Shown piece by piece: positions 53,043 to 61,676 of a DNA stretch of 64,000 nt. The stretch is taken from the NCBI RefSeq assembly GCF_040358255.1, contig NZ_CP132938.1, positions 1,612,001-1,676,000 of the forward strand, written 5' to 3'. The position numbers and the translations under genes are program-made. This DNA comes from Tunturibacter gelidoferens. Lineage in GTDB: Bacteria > Acidobacteriota > Terriglobia > Terriglobales > Acidobacteriaceae. Each line of letters opens with the position of its first letter. Positions within the stretch are counted from its first letter, which is position 1. The notes beneath the pieces were generated by a model. It searched no databases, was not told the DNA's origin, and saw only the letters and a list, made by a program, of their open reading frames with translations.

Positions 53043-54157
53043 AGCGCACTCAACTCCTTCACCCACTCCACTACCCGAATCACATTTTCCACCGGCGTTC
53101 CAGGCACAATGCCATGGCCCAGATTGAAGATATGTCCCGGCCGTCCAGCAGCAGCAGCCAGAATCTCGCGCACTTGCTCCTTCAACACATCTTCGTTCGC
53201 AAACAGTGCAATCGGATCGAGATTGCCCTGCACCGCGCACCCCGCGCCCACCGCCTTCCAGCCTGCGTCGAGCGGCGTCCGCCAGTCCAGCCCAATCACA
53301 TCCGCTCCCGTCTCGCTCATCGCGGGGAGCAGGGAAGCGGTCTCCACCCCAAAGTAGATCACCGGCACTCCGAGTGCCTTGATGCGCTCGACCAGCTCCG
53401 TCGTCCATCCAAGACAATATTGCCGATAGTCCCGAACGCTCAGCTTTCCCACCCAGCTATCAAAAACCTGGATCACATCTGCGCCCGCCTCCACCTGCTG
53501 CTGCGCATAAGCAACTAAAACGGTAACAATCTTCTCCATCAGCAGCGACCACGCGGCTCCATTGGAGTACATCATCTTCTTCGTCTCGATGTAATTGCGG
53601 TCCCCGCCGCCCTGCTTGCCACCCTCAATCATGTAACCCGCAAGCGTCCACGGAGCCCCGCAGAATCCGATGATTCCCAGCTCATCCCCATCGGCACGCG
53701 GCGCAGCAAAGTGTTGCGCAACCTGTTCGATCGCCCGCGCTACGTACTGCAGCTCTTCCACACGGTCGGTCCGCAGCGCCTTTACATGCTCGAGCGTCCG
53801 CACCGGCGTATGAACCACCGGCCCTTCTCCCGCAACAAACTCGAAGTCCAGCCCCATCGGCGTAAACGGCAGCAGCAGATCGGCAAAGATGATCGCAGCA
53901 TCCACACCCAGCCGCTCCGCAGCCGTAATCGTCACCTCGGCAGCAATCTCCGGCGTACGACAGATCTCCAGCAGCGAATGGTGCTTCCGCACGGCCATAT
54001 ACTCCGGCATGTAGCGCCCTGCCTGCCGCAAGAACCACACCGGCGTTCTATCAACTGGCCGACGCAGGCACGCCCGAACAAAACGGCTGCCGCCCGATCC
54101 CGTATCAGCAGACGTCACTGCCGCACCCTCCACGATCGCATCACTCAAATGACTCAT
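53039..54157 (-). CDS. hemE: Uroporphyrinogen decarboxylase
   Basis: 372 aa. [22 protein letters not shown]-type N-terminal signature ([10 protein letters not shown] with the catalytic Arg), [36 protein letters not shown], and [11 protein letters not shown] near the C-terminus. It removes the four acetate carboxylates of uroporphyrinogen III. First gene of the hemE-hemH-hemG run; ATG 54157 start. Slightly longer than the usual about 345 because of an N-terminal extension (about 22 residues) rich in small residues. Confidence 0.95.
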   Translation of the reverse strand: [372 protein letters not shown]

Positions 54158-54281
54158 CCTCTATAACCTTTTAAGCCTAGCACCCGTAACTCGTCGCGCG
54201 AACTCGCGTCAGCCTGAGCTGTTCATGACACCCGAAAAATTCACGTCAATTTGGCTCGAGTACCGCCCAAAAAGCCTTCGC

Positions 54282-54527
54282 TCAGGCCTCCAGCCGGAAC
54301 GTAAACTCTTCAATCACAGGGTTTGTCAGCACTTCGCGCGCAATCCGTTCCACCTCGGCCTGCGCGGCCCTTTGTTCCAATCCATTCTCCAGAGTCAGCA
54401 GAAAATACTTCCCCTGCCGTACATCGGCAATGCCGCGATATTCCATCCGCCGCAATGCATCTGCAACCGTCTGCCCCTGGGCATCCAGCACCGTTCGTTT
54501 CAGCGTGACATAGACATGAGCCTTCAT
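54282..54527 (-). CDS. purS: Phosphoribosylformylglycinamidine synthase subunit PurS
   Basis: 81 aa, the usual PurS length. KAHVYVTLKRTVLDAQGQTVADALRRMEY and DVRQGKYFLL with a C-terminal NPVIEEFTFRLE are diagnostic. PurS is the small structural subunit that couples glutaminase PurQ with synthetase PurL in purine synthesis. No purQ or purL lies within reach on either side, so the gene is an orphan here. It diverges from the pyrophosphatase gene. Confidence 0.9.
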   Translation of the reverse strand: MKAHVYVTLKRTVLDAQGQTVADALRRMEYRGIADVRQGKYFLLTLENGLEQRAAQAEVERIAREVLTNPVIEEFTFRLEA

Positions 54528-54666
54528 CTTGTCTGATTATAGACATGGTGCAGCTTTCGCCCTCAATCGAGGTCACGACCCTCCACCAGGCAAGCCCGGC
54601 CATTTGAAACACCACGCCAGCCACCGCCTAAATTTCTATCGGACAAGAGAAGAGACACCAGCCTTT

Positions 54667-55224
54667 ATGACGAACTACCTGGAACTCCCCGTAGGGACTA
54701 ACAGCCCCGAGGTCATCAACGCAGTCATCGAAATCCCCTACGAGGGTGTCAACAAATACGAGTACGACAAAGAGCTCCACGTCTTCCGTCTCGACCGCAA
54801 CCTCTACTCCCCCGTCCACTACCCCGGCGACTACGGCTTCATCCCCAGCACCTTAGGCGACGACGGCGACCCACTCGACTGCCTCGTTCTCGTTGACACC
54901 CCCAGCTTCTCCGGCTGCGTCATGCAGGTCCGCCCCATCGGCGTCCTCGAGATGCTCGACCAGGGCCTCGGTGACGAAAAAGTTCTCTGCGTCGGACAGG
55001 ACAACCCCCGCTACAAAGACGTCTGGAACTTCTCCGAGATCTACCCCCACATGCTCAAGGAGATCACCCACTTCTTCGCCATCTACAAAGACCTCGAAGG
55101 CAAGCGTGTCGAAGTCAAGGGCTGGCGCGACGCCTCCTTCGCTCGCAACAAGGTCCTCGAAGCCCAGCAGCGCTTCCTCGACAACAAGGTCACCCCCATC
55201 CCCAAGCCCGTCCCAAAAAAATAA
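54667..55224 (+). CDS. ppa: Inorganic pyrophosphatase (family I)
   Basis: 186 aa cytoplasmic Mg2+ enzyme hydrolysing pyrophosphate. Motifs: EIPYEGVNKYEYDKE, HYPGDYGFIPSTLGDDGDPLDCLVL (D-G-D-P-x-D active site), KEITHFFAIYKDLEGKRVEVKGW. ATG 54667 is used; the frame is open earlier to 54529, but the upstream part lacks homology. Divergent from purS, with the two starts 140 bp apart. Confidence 0.95.
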   Translation: MTNYLELPVGTNSPEVINAVIEIPYEGVNKYEYDKELHVFRLDRNLYSPVHYPGDYGFIPSTLGDDGDPLDCLVLVDTPSFSGCVMQVRPIGVLEMLDQGLGDEKVLCVGQDNPRYKDVWNFSEIYPHMLKEITHFFAIYKDLEGKRVEVKGWRDASFARNKVLEAQQRFLDNKVTPIPKPVPKK

Positions 55225-55344
55225 CTAAGCCCACACCCCGACCAACGGGAGGGACCCAGCATCGCGTCCCTCCCCAGACCGGTATACAAGTCACGAAGTG
55301 ACCGCCCCACGTGAAGTGGGCCCGTCCGGCAGGACAAGCTCTCT

Positions 55345-56664
55345 TCACGCACCCAAGTGCCCCCGCCGCACCATCCGCGCCGCCCAATAAACCACCGGCC
55401 CCGCCGCCGCCACAATCCCCGCAAACTCCAGCGCCGGCAACCCCGCCACCCGCTCGCCCCGCGCCGCCCACAGCGCAAACGCGATCAGCACCCCCGGCCC
55501 AACCCCCATCCCAACCGCACCCCAAACCCCACCCGGCACCCTGAACGGCCTCGCCAACCCCGGCTCCTTCACCCGCAACACCACCAGAGCCACAAACTCC
55601 AGCATCAGCGCCCCTCCATACAGCACCAGGTCAATCGAGATCAGCCGTTCAAACGACAACCGCAGAGCCAGCGCCCACCCCACCGAGCACACCGCCACAC
55701 TCACCCACGGCACGCCCCACCGGTTCTTCCGCTCCACTACCTCCGGCAGCAGGCCTTCCTCCGCCAGCGCATACGGCACCCGCGTATAGCTCATCATCAG
55801 CGCATTGAACATCCCCCCGCCATTGATCATCCCGCCCATCACCACGCACAGCGCCAGCCACGGCCCCACCAGCTCCCTCGCCGCATCCGTCCACGCCCCC
55901 GTAGAAAACCGTGCCGCCGGAATCCCCGCCAACCCCACCGCCGCCAGCGGCAGCACATACGTCACCGCCACCAGCCCCGCCGCCACCAGCATCGCCCGCG
56001 GATAATTCCTCTGCGGCTCCTCCACCTCCTGCGCCACCGTCGACGCGTTATCCCACCCCATGTAATTCCACAGCGTCACCGACACCGCCCCCGCCCAATC
56101 CACCCCCGCCGCCCCCGCGCCCATCCCGCCCGCCCCACCCTGCATTCCATGCGCACCCCCGCCCGTCAGTCCCTTCCACAACCCCACCGCCGTCAGCACC
56201 ACAAACGGCGACAGCAGCACGCAAAACAGCCCCACCGACCCCTCGCCCACCGCCCTTGCGCCCCGCAGATTCCAAACCATACACGCCACCACCACCGCCA
56301 GCGCCCACCCCGTCCCCCGATACCCGGCTGTCCACGCCGGTTCAATCCTTCCCAGGTACAGCACAAAGATCGTCGGGTAGATCGCCATATCGAAGACGCT
56401 CGCCGCCAGGCTCAGCCACGCCTCCTGAAACCCCCAGAACTCCCCCATCGCCCGCCGCACCCACCGGTAGTACCCACCCTCCTCCGGTATCGCCGACGCC
56501 AGTTCTCCCACCATCAAACTCGTCGGCAGACTCCACACCACCGGAATCACCACCAGCAGCACCAGCGCCCACCCATACCCCGCCATGCCAATCACATCTT
56601 CCAGCCCATACGGCCCACCCGAAACCATAAAGTAAGTAGCAGCAATCAGCGGCAGCAGCCGCAT
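55345..56664 (-). CDS. APC-superfamily amino acid or polyamine permease
   Basis: About 439 aa with twelve hydrophobic segments. YFMVSGGPYGLEDVIG opening and later VVWSLPTSLMVGELASAIPEEGGYYRWVRRAMG, then ASVFDMAIYPTIFVLYLG match the APC family branch that includes plant polyamine uptake and LAT-like carriers. ATG 56664 follows GGAGGAG at eight bases; an upstream ATG at 56703 is also in frame. GC-rich, with third-position bias so strong that a 446-codon frame is open on the other strand. Substrate not determined. Confidence 0.85.
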   Translation of the reverse strand: MRLLPLIAATYFMVSGGPYGLEDVIGMAGYGWALVLLVVIPVVWSLPTSLMVGELASAIPEEGGYYRWVRRAMGEFWGFQEAWLSLAASVFDMAIYPTIFVLYLGRIEPAWTAGYRGTGWALAVVVACMVWNLRGARAVGEGSVGLFCVLLSPFVVLTAVGLWKGLTGGGAHGMQGGAGGMGAGAAGVDWAGAVSVTLWNYMGWDNASTVAQEVEEPQRNYPRAMLVAAGLVAVTYVLPLAAVGLAGIPAARFSTGAWTDAARELVGPWLALCVVMGGMINGGGMFNALMMSYTRVPYALAEEGLLPEVVERKNRWGVPWVSVAVCSVGWALALRLSFERLISIDLVLYGGALMLEFVALVVLRVKEPGLARPFRVPGGVWGAVGMGVGPGVLIAFALWAARGERVAGLPALEFAGIVAAAGPVVYWAARMVRRGHLGA

Positions 56665-56699
56665 CTTCCCGGCTCCTCCTACCCCACCCCGCCATGATC

Positions 56700-57075
56700 C
56701 CAAATCTCTCAGCGTCGATAAGTGTTTTATGTCGTCATCCTGAACGTAGTGAAGGATCGCTGTATTTGGTCCCTCTCGTTTTATACCGCCATCCAGGCTA
56801 TGCGCGAAACGGAATCAGGAAGCCCACGGGGCTCAGTCTTTTCTTTTTGTTCTCATCCCCGAAGGGGATCTGCGGTAGCCTCCTAGCTGTATCCGGCAAG
56901 AATCCGCCGTTGCTTTGTTCTTCTTGTTGTCATTCCCGAAGGGAATCTGCGGTTGCCTTATCATTCGTCTCAGGGGAGATCCGCCGCGGCATCTATCAGC
57001 ACCTTGTCTTCCTCCCCCAGCCTCAAGCTATAATGGCCACAGCCGGGCATCGCCGATAGGCGATGCCCACCGCAA
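56700..57075. repeat. Repeat-rich spacer before tRNA-Ser
   Basis: No gene seen. It contains a reverse-complement copy of the 1825-1990 repeat (GTCATCCTGAACGTAGTGAA at 56735-56754) and two related units with TC(A/C)TCCCCGAAGGGGATCTGCGG-type cores, at about 56853-56878 and 56929-56954. The palindromic CCGAAGG cores could form small hairpins. Dispersed intergenic repeats of unknown role. Confidence 0.65.
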
Positions 57076-57082
57076 CACAGAC

Positions 57083-57174
57083 GGAGAGTTGGCCGAGTGG
57101 CTGAAGGCGGCGGTTTGCTAAACCGTTATAGGGCGAAAGCTCTATCGGGGGTTCGAATCCCCCATTCTCCGCCA
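57083..57174 (+). tRNA. tRNA-Ser (anticodon GCU)
   Basis: Acceptor GGAGAGT pairing with ATTCTCC, anticodon arm GCGGT-TTGCTAA-ACCGT with GCT, a long variable arm (ATAGGGCGAAAGCTCTAT) typical of serine tRNAs, T-arm GGGGG-TTCGAAT-CCCCC, discriminator G and encoded CCA. Confidence 0.96.
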
Positions 57175-57239
57175 TAAGCCTTGTTTAAAAACATCCGAGT
57201 ACATCCTGGCCGCCTCACCACGCGGTCAAAATGAGCCAG

Positions 57240-59696
57240 TTACTCGGAACGCAGCGCTTCGACCGCATTCACTCTTGCGGCACGCGCCGCAGGCACAGCT
57301 GAAGCAATTACGGCCGCGCCCAGAATGACCACCGCGGAACCAACAAACGCAAGTGGGCCCGGTTGATGGATACCTGTTACGTATCTGGCGCTTGCGCGTG
57401 CCAGAGCAAAGCCCACCACCACACCCGCGCCCACTCCGATGCCGGCCATCGTCACGCCCTCTACGAGAACAGTGGTGAGAATGTTGCGCGGCAGAGCGCC
57501 CAGGGCCATGCGGATTCCAAACTCGCGCGTACGCCAGCTCACAGAGAAAGCAAGAACGCCCGCCACGCCCACCACGGAGATTAAGAGTGCCACGGCGGCG
57601 AATCCGCCAAACACAATCGCGTTGAGGCGGTCGGGCGACAGCACCTCCGCGCGAACGTCTCCGAGCGTGCTGGCCTTTTCGACGGGCTGGTCGGCTGACA
57701 GATCGCGAATGGTTCGTGTAATGGCCGGGACCAGCGCGTAAGCATCCTGATGTGCGCGTACGAACAGGCGGCCGTTCCATCCTGGTTCCTGTTCGTCCGG
57801 CTCATAGATCGTCATGGCCGGTGACGGGATGATATTTTCATCGTCGAAGTCGGGTACCACGGCAATGATCCGCCTTGGCTCGGTGCTGATGCCGACAAAC
57901 TTCATGACCCCGTCCGTCCACCACAGTGTATGGTTCACTGCGTCCTGCCCTGAATAGAGCATCTTTGCAAGACTCTGACTGATGATGACGACGCGTTCGG
58001 AGCCGTCCTTGTCGCTGGCGTTGAAGTCACGGCCCTCCTGAATCGGCACACCGAACGTGTCGAAGAATCCCGGCGATATCACCCGGAACTTACCCCGAAA
58101 ATCCTGACCGTCCGCACGTTTGGCGCCTTGGGCGGCAAATTCAAAGCTGACGTTCAAATGATCGTCACGCCAGGGAGCGGCGAAACCGGAGGATACGTGC
58201 TCCACTCCCGGCAGCGCGCTGACCCGGCGTTGCGCCTCGCGATAGAACTCATCCACCTGCTGGGGTGTCCGCCCATACGACATCTTCGGAAGATTGAGTG
58301 CCAGAACGTTAGCCGAATCAAACGGCGGCCGCGTCTGCTCCAGCACAAACAGAGTCTTCATCAGCACACACGCTCCGGCAAGCAGCAGAAATGAGGCTGC
58401 GATCTGCGTAACAGCAAAGATGCGGAGACGCCGGCTGCTCCCTCCGGCAACACGTGTTCCCCGGCCGGTAAGCCCGCCTTGCGGCGCATTTGCCGAGGGA
58501 AGCCGCGGAATGAATGCCAGGAAGACGGACGCGATCAACGCCAGCCCAATCCCAAACCACACCAGACTGAAATCGAGCGTGAGCTCCTCGGCGCGCACTG
58601 AGAAGCGCGATGCATAACGACCCAGCACCGCTACCATCGGTATGGCGAGGGCCACTGCCGCCACTGCCCCGCTTCCGCATAGCACGAGGCTCTCAGCCAA
58701 CAGAGAACGGCGCAAAACTGCAGTGCTTGCTCCCAGCGCCGAACGTACCGCCAGCTCCGGTTCGCGGCGCACCGTTCGCGCTAGCACCAAGTTAGCAATG
58801 TTCGAGCTCGCAATCACGAAGAGCAGTCCCGAAGCCGCGAACAGTATCCACAGAATTGTATTGGCGCGCGAATTGATCTGCTCGTGCATGCGCGTTACGT
58901 CGATCTTGAAATGCTCCTCCGGCTTGTAAACCTCCGGGTGTGCCGCCACCATGGCGCCGTATACGCTGCGCAGTTCCGCCCGCGCATTGTCGACACTCGC
59001 GCCGGGAGCCAACCGCGCGAAGACTTCCGTCATGCGATGCTCGCGCCCCGTCACCATCGTGGCGGAAAGATGATGCGGGCTGGTGACGATATTGGCGATG
59101 ATCTCTGTTGCCACCGGATAGGGAACGGATGGTTCCATAACACCAACCACGGTCGCGGGGCGCGCGCCACAGCAGCTCTCCAGCCGCACAGCCTTTCCAA
59201 TCACGCTGGGATCGGAGTGCAGCGATGTCCTCCAGAAGTGATAGGTCAGCACCACAGCTCCGGCGGCATTCTGACCGTCATCGGCCGGAGTCAGCAGGCG
59301 TCCAAGCACCGGGCGCAGGCCCATCACCTCGAAGTAGTGTCCATCCACCACGCCGGCAGGAATCTCGCGTGGCGTGCCTAGACCCACGACCGTAAAATCT
59401 ATCTCTGAAAATGTGCCCAGTTCCTTAATTGACTTCAACCCGCTGCCGATGTCCTGAATCTCGGGGACCGAAAACGCTGTGTTGGTTTCGCCGATGCCGG
59501 GGGCACTCTGGCGCAGGTAAAGCAACCGATCTTCGTCGCGATTCGCCAGCGGACGCAGCAGCACGGCACGGACCACGCTGAAGATTGCGGCGTTGGCGCC
59601 GATACCTAATGCCAACGTAAGGGCGACTGTAATCCACAGCGCAGGCACTCGCGCCAGGGAACGCACGGCAATTCTCAAATCGCGAAAGAACGACAT
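57240..59696 (-). CDS. ABC transporter permease of the ADOP (MacB/FtsX duplicated) family
   Basis: 818 aa, far larger than a single FtsX permease. It has the ADOP architecture: a first helix (LWITVALTLALGIGANAAIFSVVRAVLL, about 15-45), a MacB-like periplasmic domain, three helices near 290-400 (FSAS-type NIANLVLARTVRREPELAVRSALGAS), a fourth helix near 440 (FAVTQIAASFLLLAGACVLM), a second periplasmic domain and the final three helices (VLAFSVSWRTREFGIRMALGALP). Such proteins are numerous in acidobacteria, usually without an adjacent ATPase, as here. Export or lipoprotein/antibiotic-related transport is assumed. GGAG lies upstream of ATG 59696. Confidence 0.9.
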   Translation of the reverse strand: MSFFRDLRIAVRSLARVPALWITVALTLALGIGANAAIFSVVRAVLLRPLANRDEDRLLYLRQSAPGIGETNTAFSVPEIQDIGSGLKSIKELGTFSEIDFTVVGLGTPREIPAGVVDGHYFEVMGLRPVLGRLLTPADDGQNAAGAVVLTYHFWRTSLHSDPSVIGKAVRLESCCGARPATVVGVMEPSVPYPVATEIIANIVTSPHHLSATMVTGREHRMTEVFARLAPGASVDNARAELRSVYGAMVAAHPEVYKPEEHFKIDVTRMHEQINSRANTILWILFAASGLLFVIASSNIANLVLARTVRREPELAVRSALGASTAVLRRSLLAESLVLCGSGAVAAVALAIPMVAVLGRYASRFSVRAEELTLDFSLVWFGIGLALIASVFLAFIPRLPSANAPQGGLTGRGTRVAGGSSRRLRIFAVTQIAASFLLLAGACVLMKTLFVLEQTRPPFDSANVLALNLPKMSYGRTPQQVDEFYREAQRRVSALPGVEHVSSGFAAPWRDDHLNVSFEFAAQGAKRADGQDFRGKFRVISPGFFDTFGVPIQEGRDFNASDKDGSERVVIISQSLAKMLYSGQDAVNHTLWWTDGVMKFVGISTEPRRIIAVVPDFDDENIIPSPAMTIYEPDEQEPGWNGRLFVRAHQDAYALVPAITRTIRDLSADQPVEKASTLGDVRAEVLSPDRLNAIVFGGFAAVALLISVVGVAGVLAFSVSWRTREFGIRMALGALPRNILTTVLVEGVTMAGIGVGAGVVVGFALARASARYVTGIHQPGPLAFVGSAVVILGAAVIASAVPAARAARVNAVEALRSE

Positions 59697-59823
59697 ATCA
59701 AATCTCCATTCAGGTGATTTTCTCTGCCCGCATCCAAACCAGGGTCAAGCCAGCTGAAAAGCATGAGTATCGCCAGGCCAGCACCTGCCCATGATCCTGA
59801 TCATTTTTTCCTCGTAGCCGTCC

Positions 59824-60225
59824 TCATCGCGAGGTATCCTTTCGCCGTCGTTGCTCACTTGCCCTCACGATTTCGTTCATGTCCCCTGCTGGCCGAATCT
59901 CGAAAATGTTGCCATACGTCATCGCCGGGTGCTGCGCCATGAGCTGTACAGCATGATTTATGTCCCGCGCTTCAAGGACGAGAATGCCACCGAGTTGTTC
60001 CTTGGTCTCCGCATAGGGACCGTCGGTAGTTGCCACTTTGCCGTTTTTCCAATACAGGGTCAGGGCAGTTTCCTGAGACTGAAGCGCTTCTCCACCAGCC
60101 CAGTGCCCGTTGGCGCGAAGATGGTCGTCGTATTCAAAGCATTTGTCGAACATGGCGTTTCGCTCGCCCTCAGCCATGCCATCAAATTTGTCTTTATCGT
60201 AGTACCCCAGACAGACGTATTTCAT
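59824..60225 (-). CDS. YciI-family (DGPF-type) protein
   Basis: 133 aa. MKYVCLGYYDKDKFDGM opening, ALTLYWKNGKVATTDGPYAETKEQLGGILVLEARDINHAVQLMAQHPA and EIRPAGDM are the YciI/YCII-related (PhnB-associated, 'DGPF') signature. These small ferredoxin-like proteins are often encoded beside ECF sigma factors in acidobacteria and actinobacteria; none is visible here. AAGGAG precedes ATG 60225. Role unknown. Confidence 0.85.
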   Translation of the reverse strand: MKYVCLGYYDKDKFDGMAEGERNAMFDKCFEYDDHLRANGHWAGGEALQSQETALTLYWKNGKVATTDGPYAETKEQLGGILVLEARDINHAVQLMAQHPAMTYGNIFEIRPAGDMNEIVRASEQRRRKDTSR

Positions 60226-60731
60226 TGTTCTTCTCCTTATGTTGGGACCAGCAGCGCGATCTTGCGCGTCGGCTTGTTCAACCTATAGTCGTCCGGCACA
60301 GGGAAAATCGACAGCAGAGCCAAATTTTTATTGCAACTCCCTCAGCCGCCCTGCGAGGAACCGACGCTCCTACCCAGCCTGCGGCACAAGTCCGCGCGGG
60401 CGAAGTGCGCGAGATGGTACCTGGCGAGTTCCTCGCGGCCAGCAAAGCGTCGATGAGAGAAGCCCCGCTCAGGCCTGCGCACATAGCGATGGCGCCGACG
60501 CATTCCGTTTATAGCCCTGAAGCGCGGGGCTAAAATGAGCCAGGGACGCGGTTTATCCTGTACGCCGGCCTGAGGCCACGTGTCCAAAGCAGCGGCAAAG
60601 GCCTCTTCAAACCTCGCCGCGTCAGATTAACCCTGTCTTCGAACAATCTTGCGTGTACTTCAGTACAGGCCCAGGCCTCACTCGAATTGGTCCTATCGAA
60701 ACAAGATCTCTTATAATAAAGTAAAGGGATA
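60226..60731. other. Gene-free spacer with a dispersed hairpin
   Basis: No frame looks coding. A hairpin TAGCCC...GGGCTA lies at about 60513-60533 in a context (CTGAAGCGCGGGGCT) typical of small acidobacterial dispersed repeats. The promoter of the SGNH/MBOAT cluster is probably in the AT-rich stretch before 60731 (TCTTATAATAAAG, with a TATAAT-like -10 at 60712-60717). Confidence 0.45.
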
Positions 60732-61676
60732 ATGGCATTCGCAGGTTCTGTCTCGTCTAGAAGACTCTATTTCTACCTCGCGCCATTCATTCTTATTCCC
60801 TGTTTTTTATTGGTTTCAGCGTGCTTTTTCCTGCCCTCACGTTGGGTTGCGGTTCGCTCGGACAATAAGTACCTCATCAACTTGGCCTGGGGCGCGACCC
60901 TCCACAATGTCAACTGTCAGATCGTTGTCTACGGTGACTCAACCGCTATGGTTGGTATCGACCCTGCTTTGATCCGCCAGCGGACCGGGCTTAGTACTTG
61001 CAACATCGCTGAGTATGAGGGAATGACGATCTTTAACGGAACCATGGTGCTGGATCGATACCTCTCACAGAATCAGAGCCCAAAGTTTCTGATTTTTCTT
61101 TACTCCCCAGAGGACTTTGATCCATTGAGCCAGCGGCAGATAGTCGGGATGTATGAGGCAATGACTTGGCGTGTGGTACAACCGAATCGCCTTATCAACC
61201 TGGCCGCTCTGCTCAGACGTCCTGATGAATTCTTTTACTGGGCCGGGTTTGGGTGGCGGCTCGCCCTTGAACGAGTCAGAAACCGGCCAGCCTCAAACGA
61301 TATCCTGCAATTCCGAACCGCTCATCAGGGACAGTACCCCATTGACGCTCCAACCGCGACGGAATGCGAAACAATGGTGAGGCCGCCAAGTGTCCCCAAT
61401 CGCGAGTGGGTAGCGGGACTTAGAAGCTACAACCGCGATGGAACCACGGTCCTTGTCGACTCCACCCCAATGGCGCCCTGCGATCCGAAGCTATCCTACT
61501 TTCAACAAAAGCTTCCCGCTCTCGTAGACAATCGCTTCCAAACCATTCCCATAACCGCTTTCACAACAGAAGGCCGTATGCACGTCAACGCCATTGGGTC
61601 TGCGCTGCTCTCAAATATGGTGGCCGATCAGGTTCTCCAACATATGTCCGTCGACTCCACAGGGAGAAAACCCTGA
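60732..61676 (+). CDS. Membrane-anchored SGNH-hydrolase-like protein paired with MBOAT
   Basis: 314 aa. One N-terminal helix (LYFYLAPFILIPCFLLVSACFF) then an extracytoplasmic domain with VVYGDSTAMVGIDP (GDS with Ser70 as potential nucleophile) and, near the end, MHVNAIGSALLSNM (D/S-x-x-H-like His). This pattern fits DltD/AlgJ/AlgX-like SGNH partners of MBOAT acyltransferases. The following MBOAT gene starts directly after its TGA, so the pair is coupled. It probably receives an acyl group from the MBOAT channel and transfers it to a glycan. The classic D-x-x-H is not exact, so enzyme activity is inferred. Confidence 0.7.
   Translation: MAFAGSVSSRRLYFYLAPFILIPCFLLVSACFFLPSRWVAVRSDNKYLINLAWGATLHNVNCQIVVYGDSTAMVGIDPALIRQRTGLSTCNIAEYEGMTIFNGTMVLDRYLSQNQSPKFLIFLYSPEDFDPLSQRQIVGMYEAMTWRVVQPNRLINLAALLRRPDEFFYWAGFGWRLALERVRNRPASNDILQFRTAHQGQYPIDAPTATECETMVRPPSVPNREWVAGLRSYNRDGTTVLVDSTPMAPCDPKLSYFQQKLPALVDNRFQTIPITAFTTEGRMHVNAIGSALLSNMVADQVLQHMSVDSTGRKP

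Noticed and set aside
53043..53417. 125-codon N-terminal extension of ferrochelatase
   Set aside because: Gly/Cys/Arg-rich reading of hemE DNA. The GTG at 53042 overlaps the hemE stop and begins the conserved protein.
55357..56697. 446-codon plus-strand frame (Pro/His/Arg-rich) opposite the APC permease
   Set aside because: Composition is a mirror of the GC-rich permease codons; no domain, no ribosome site. The minus-strand frame is a clear 12-helix permease.
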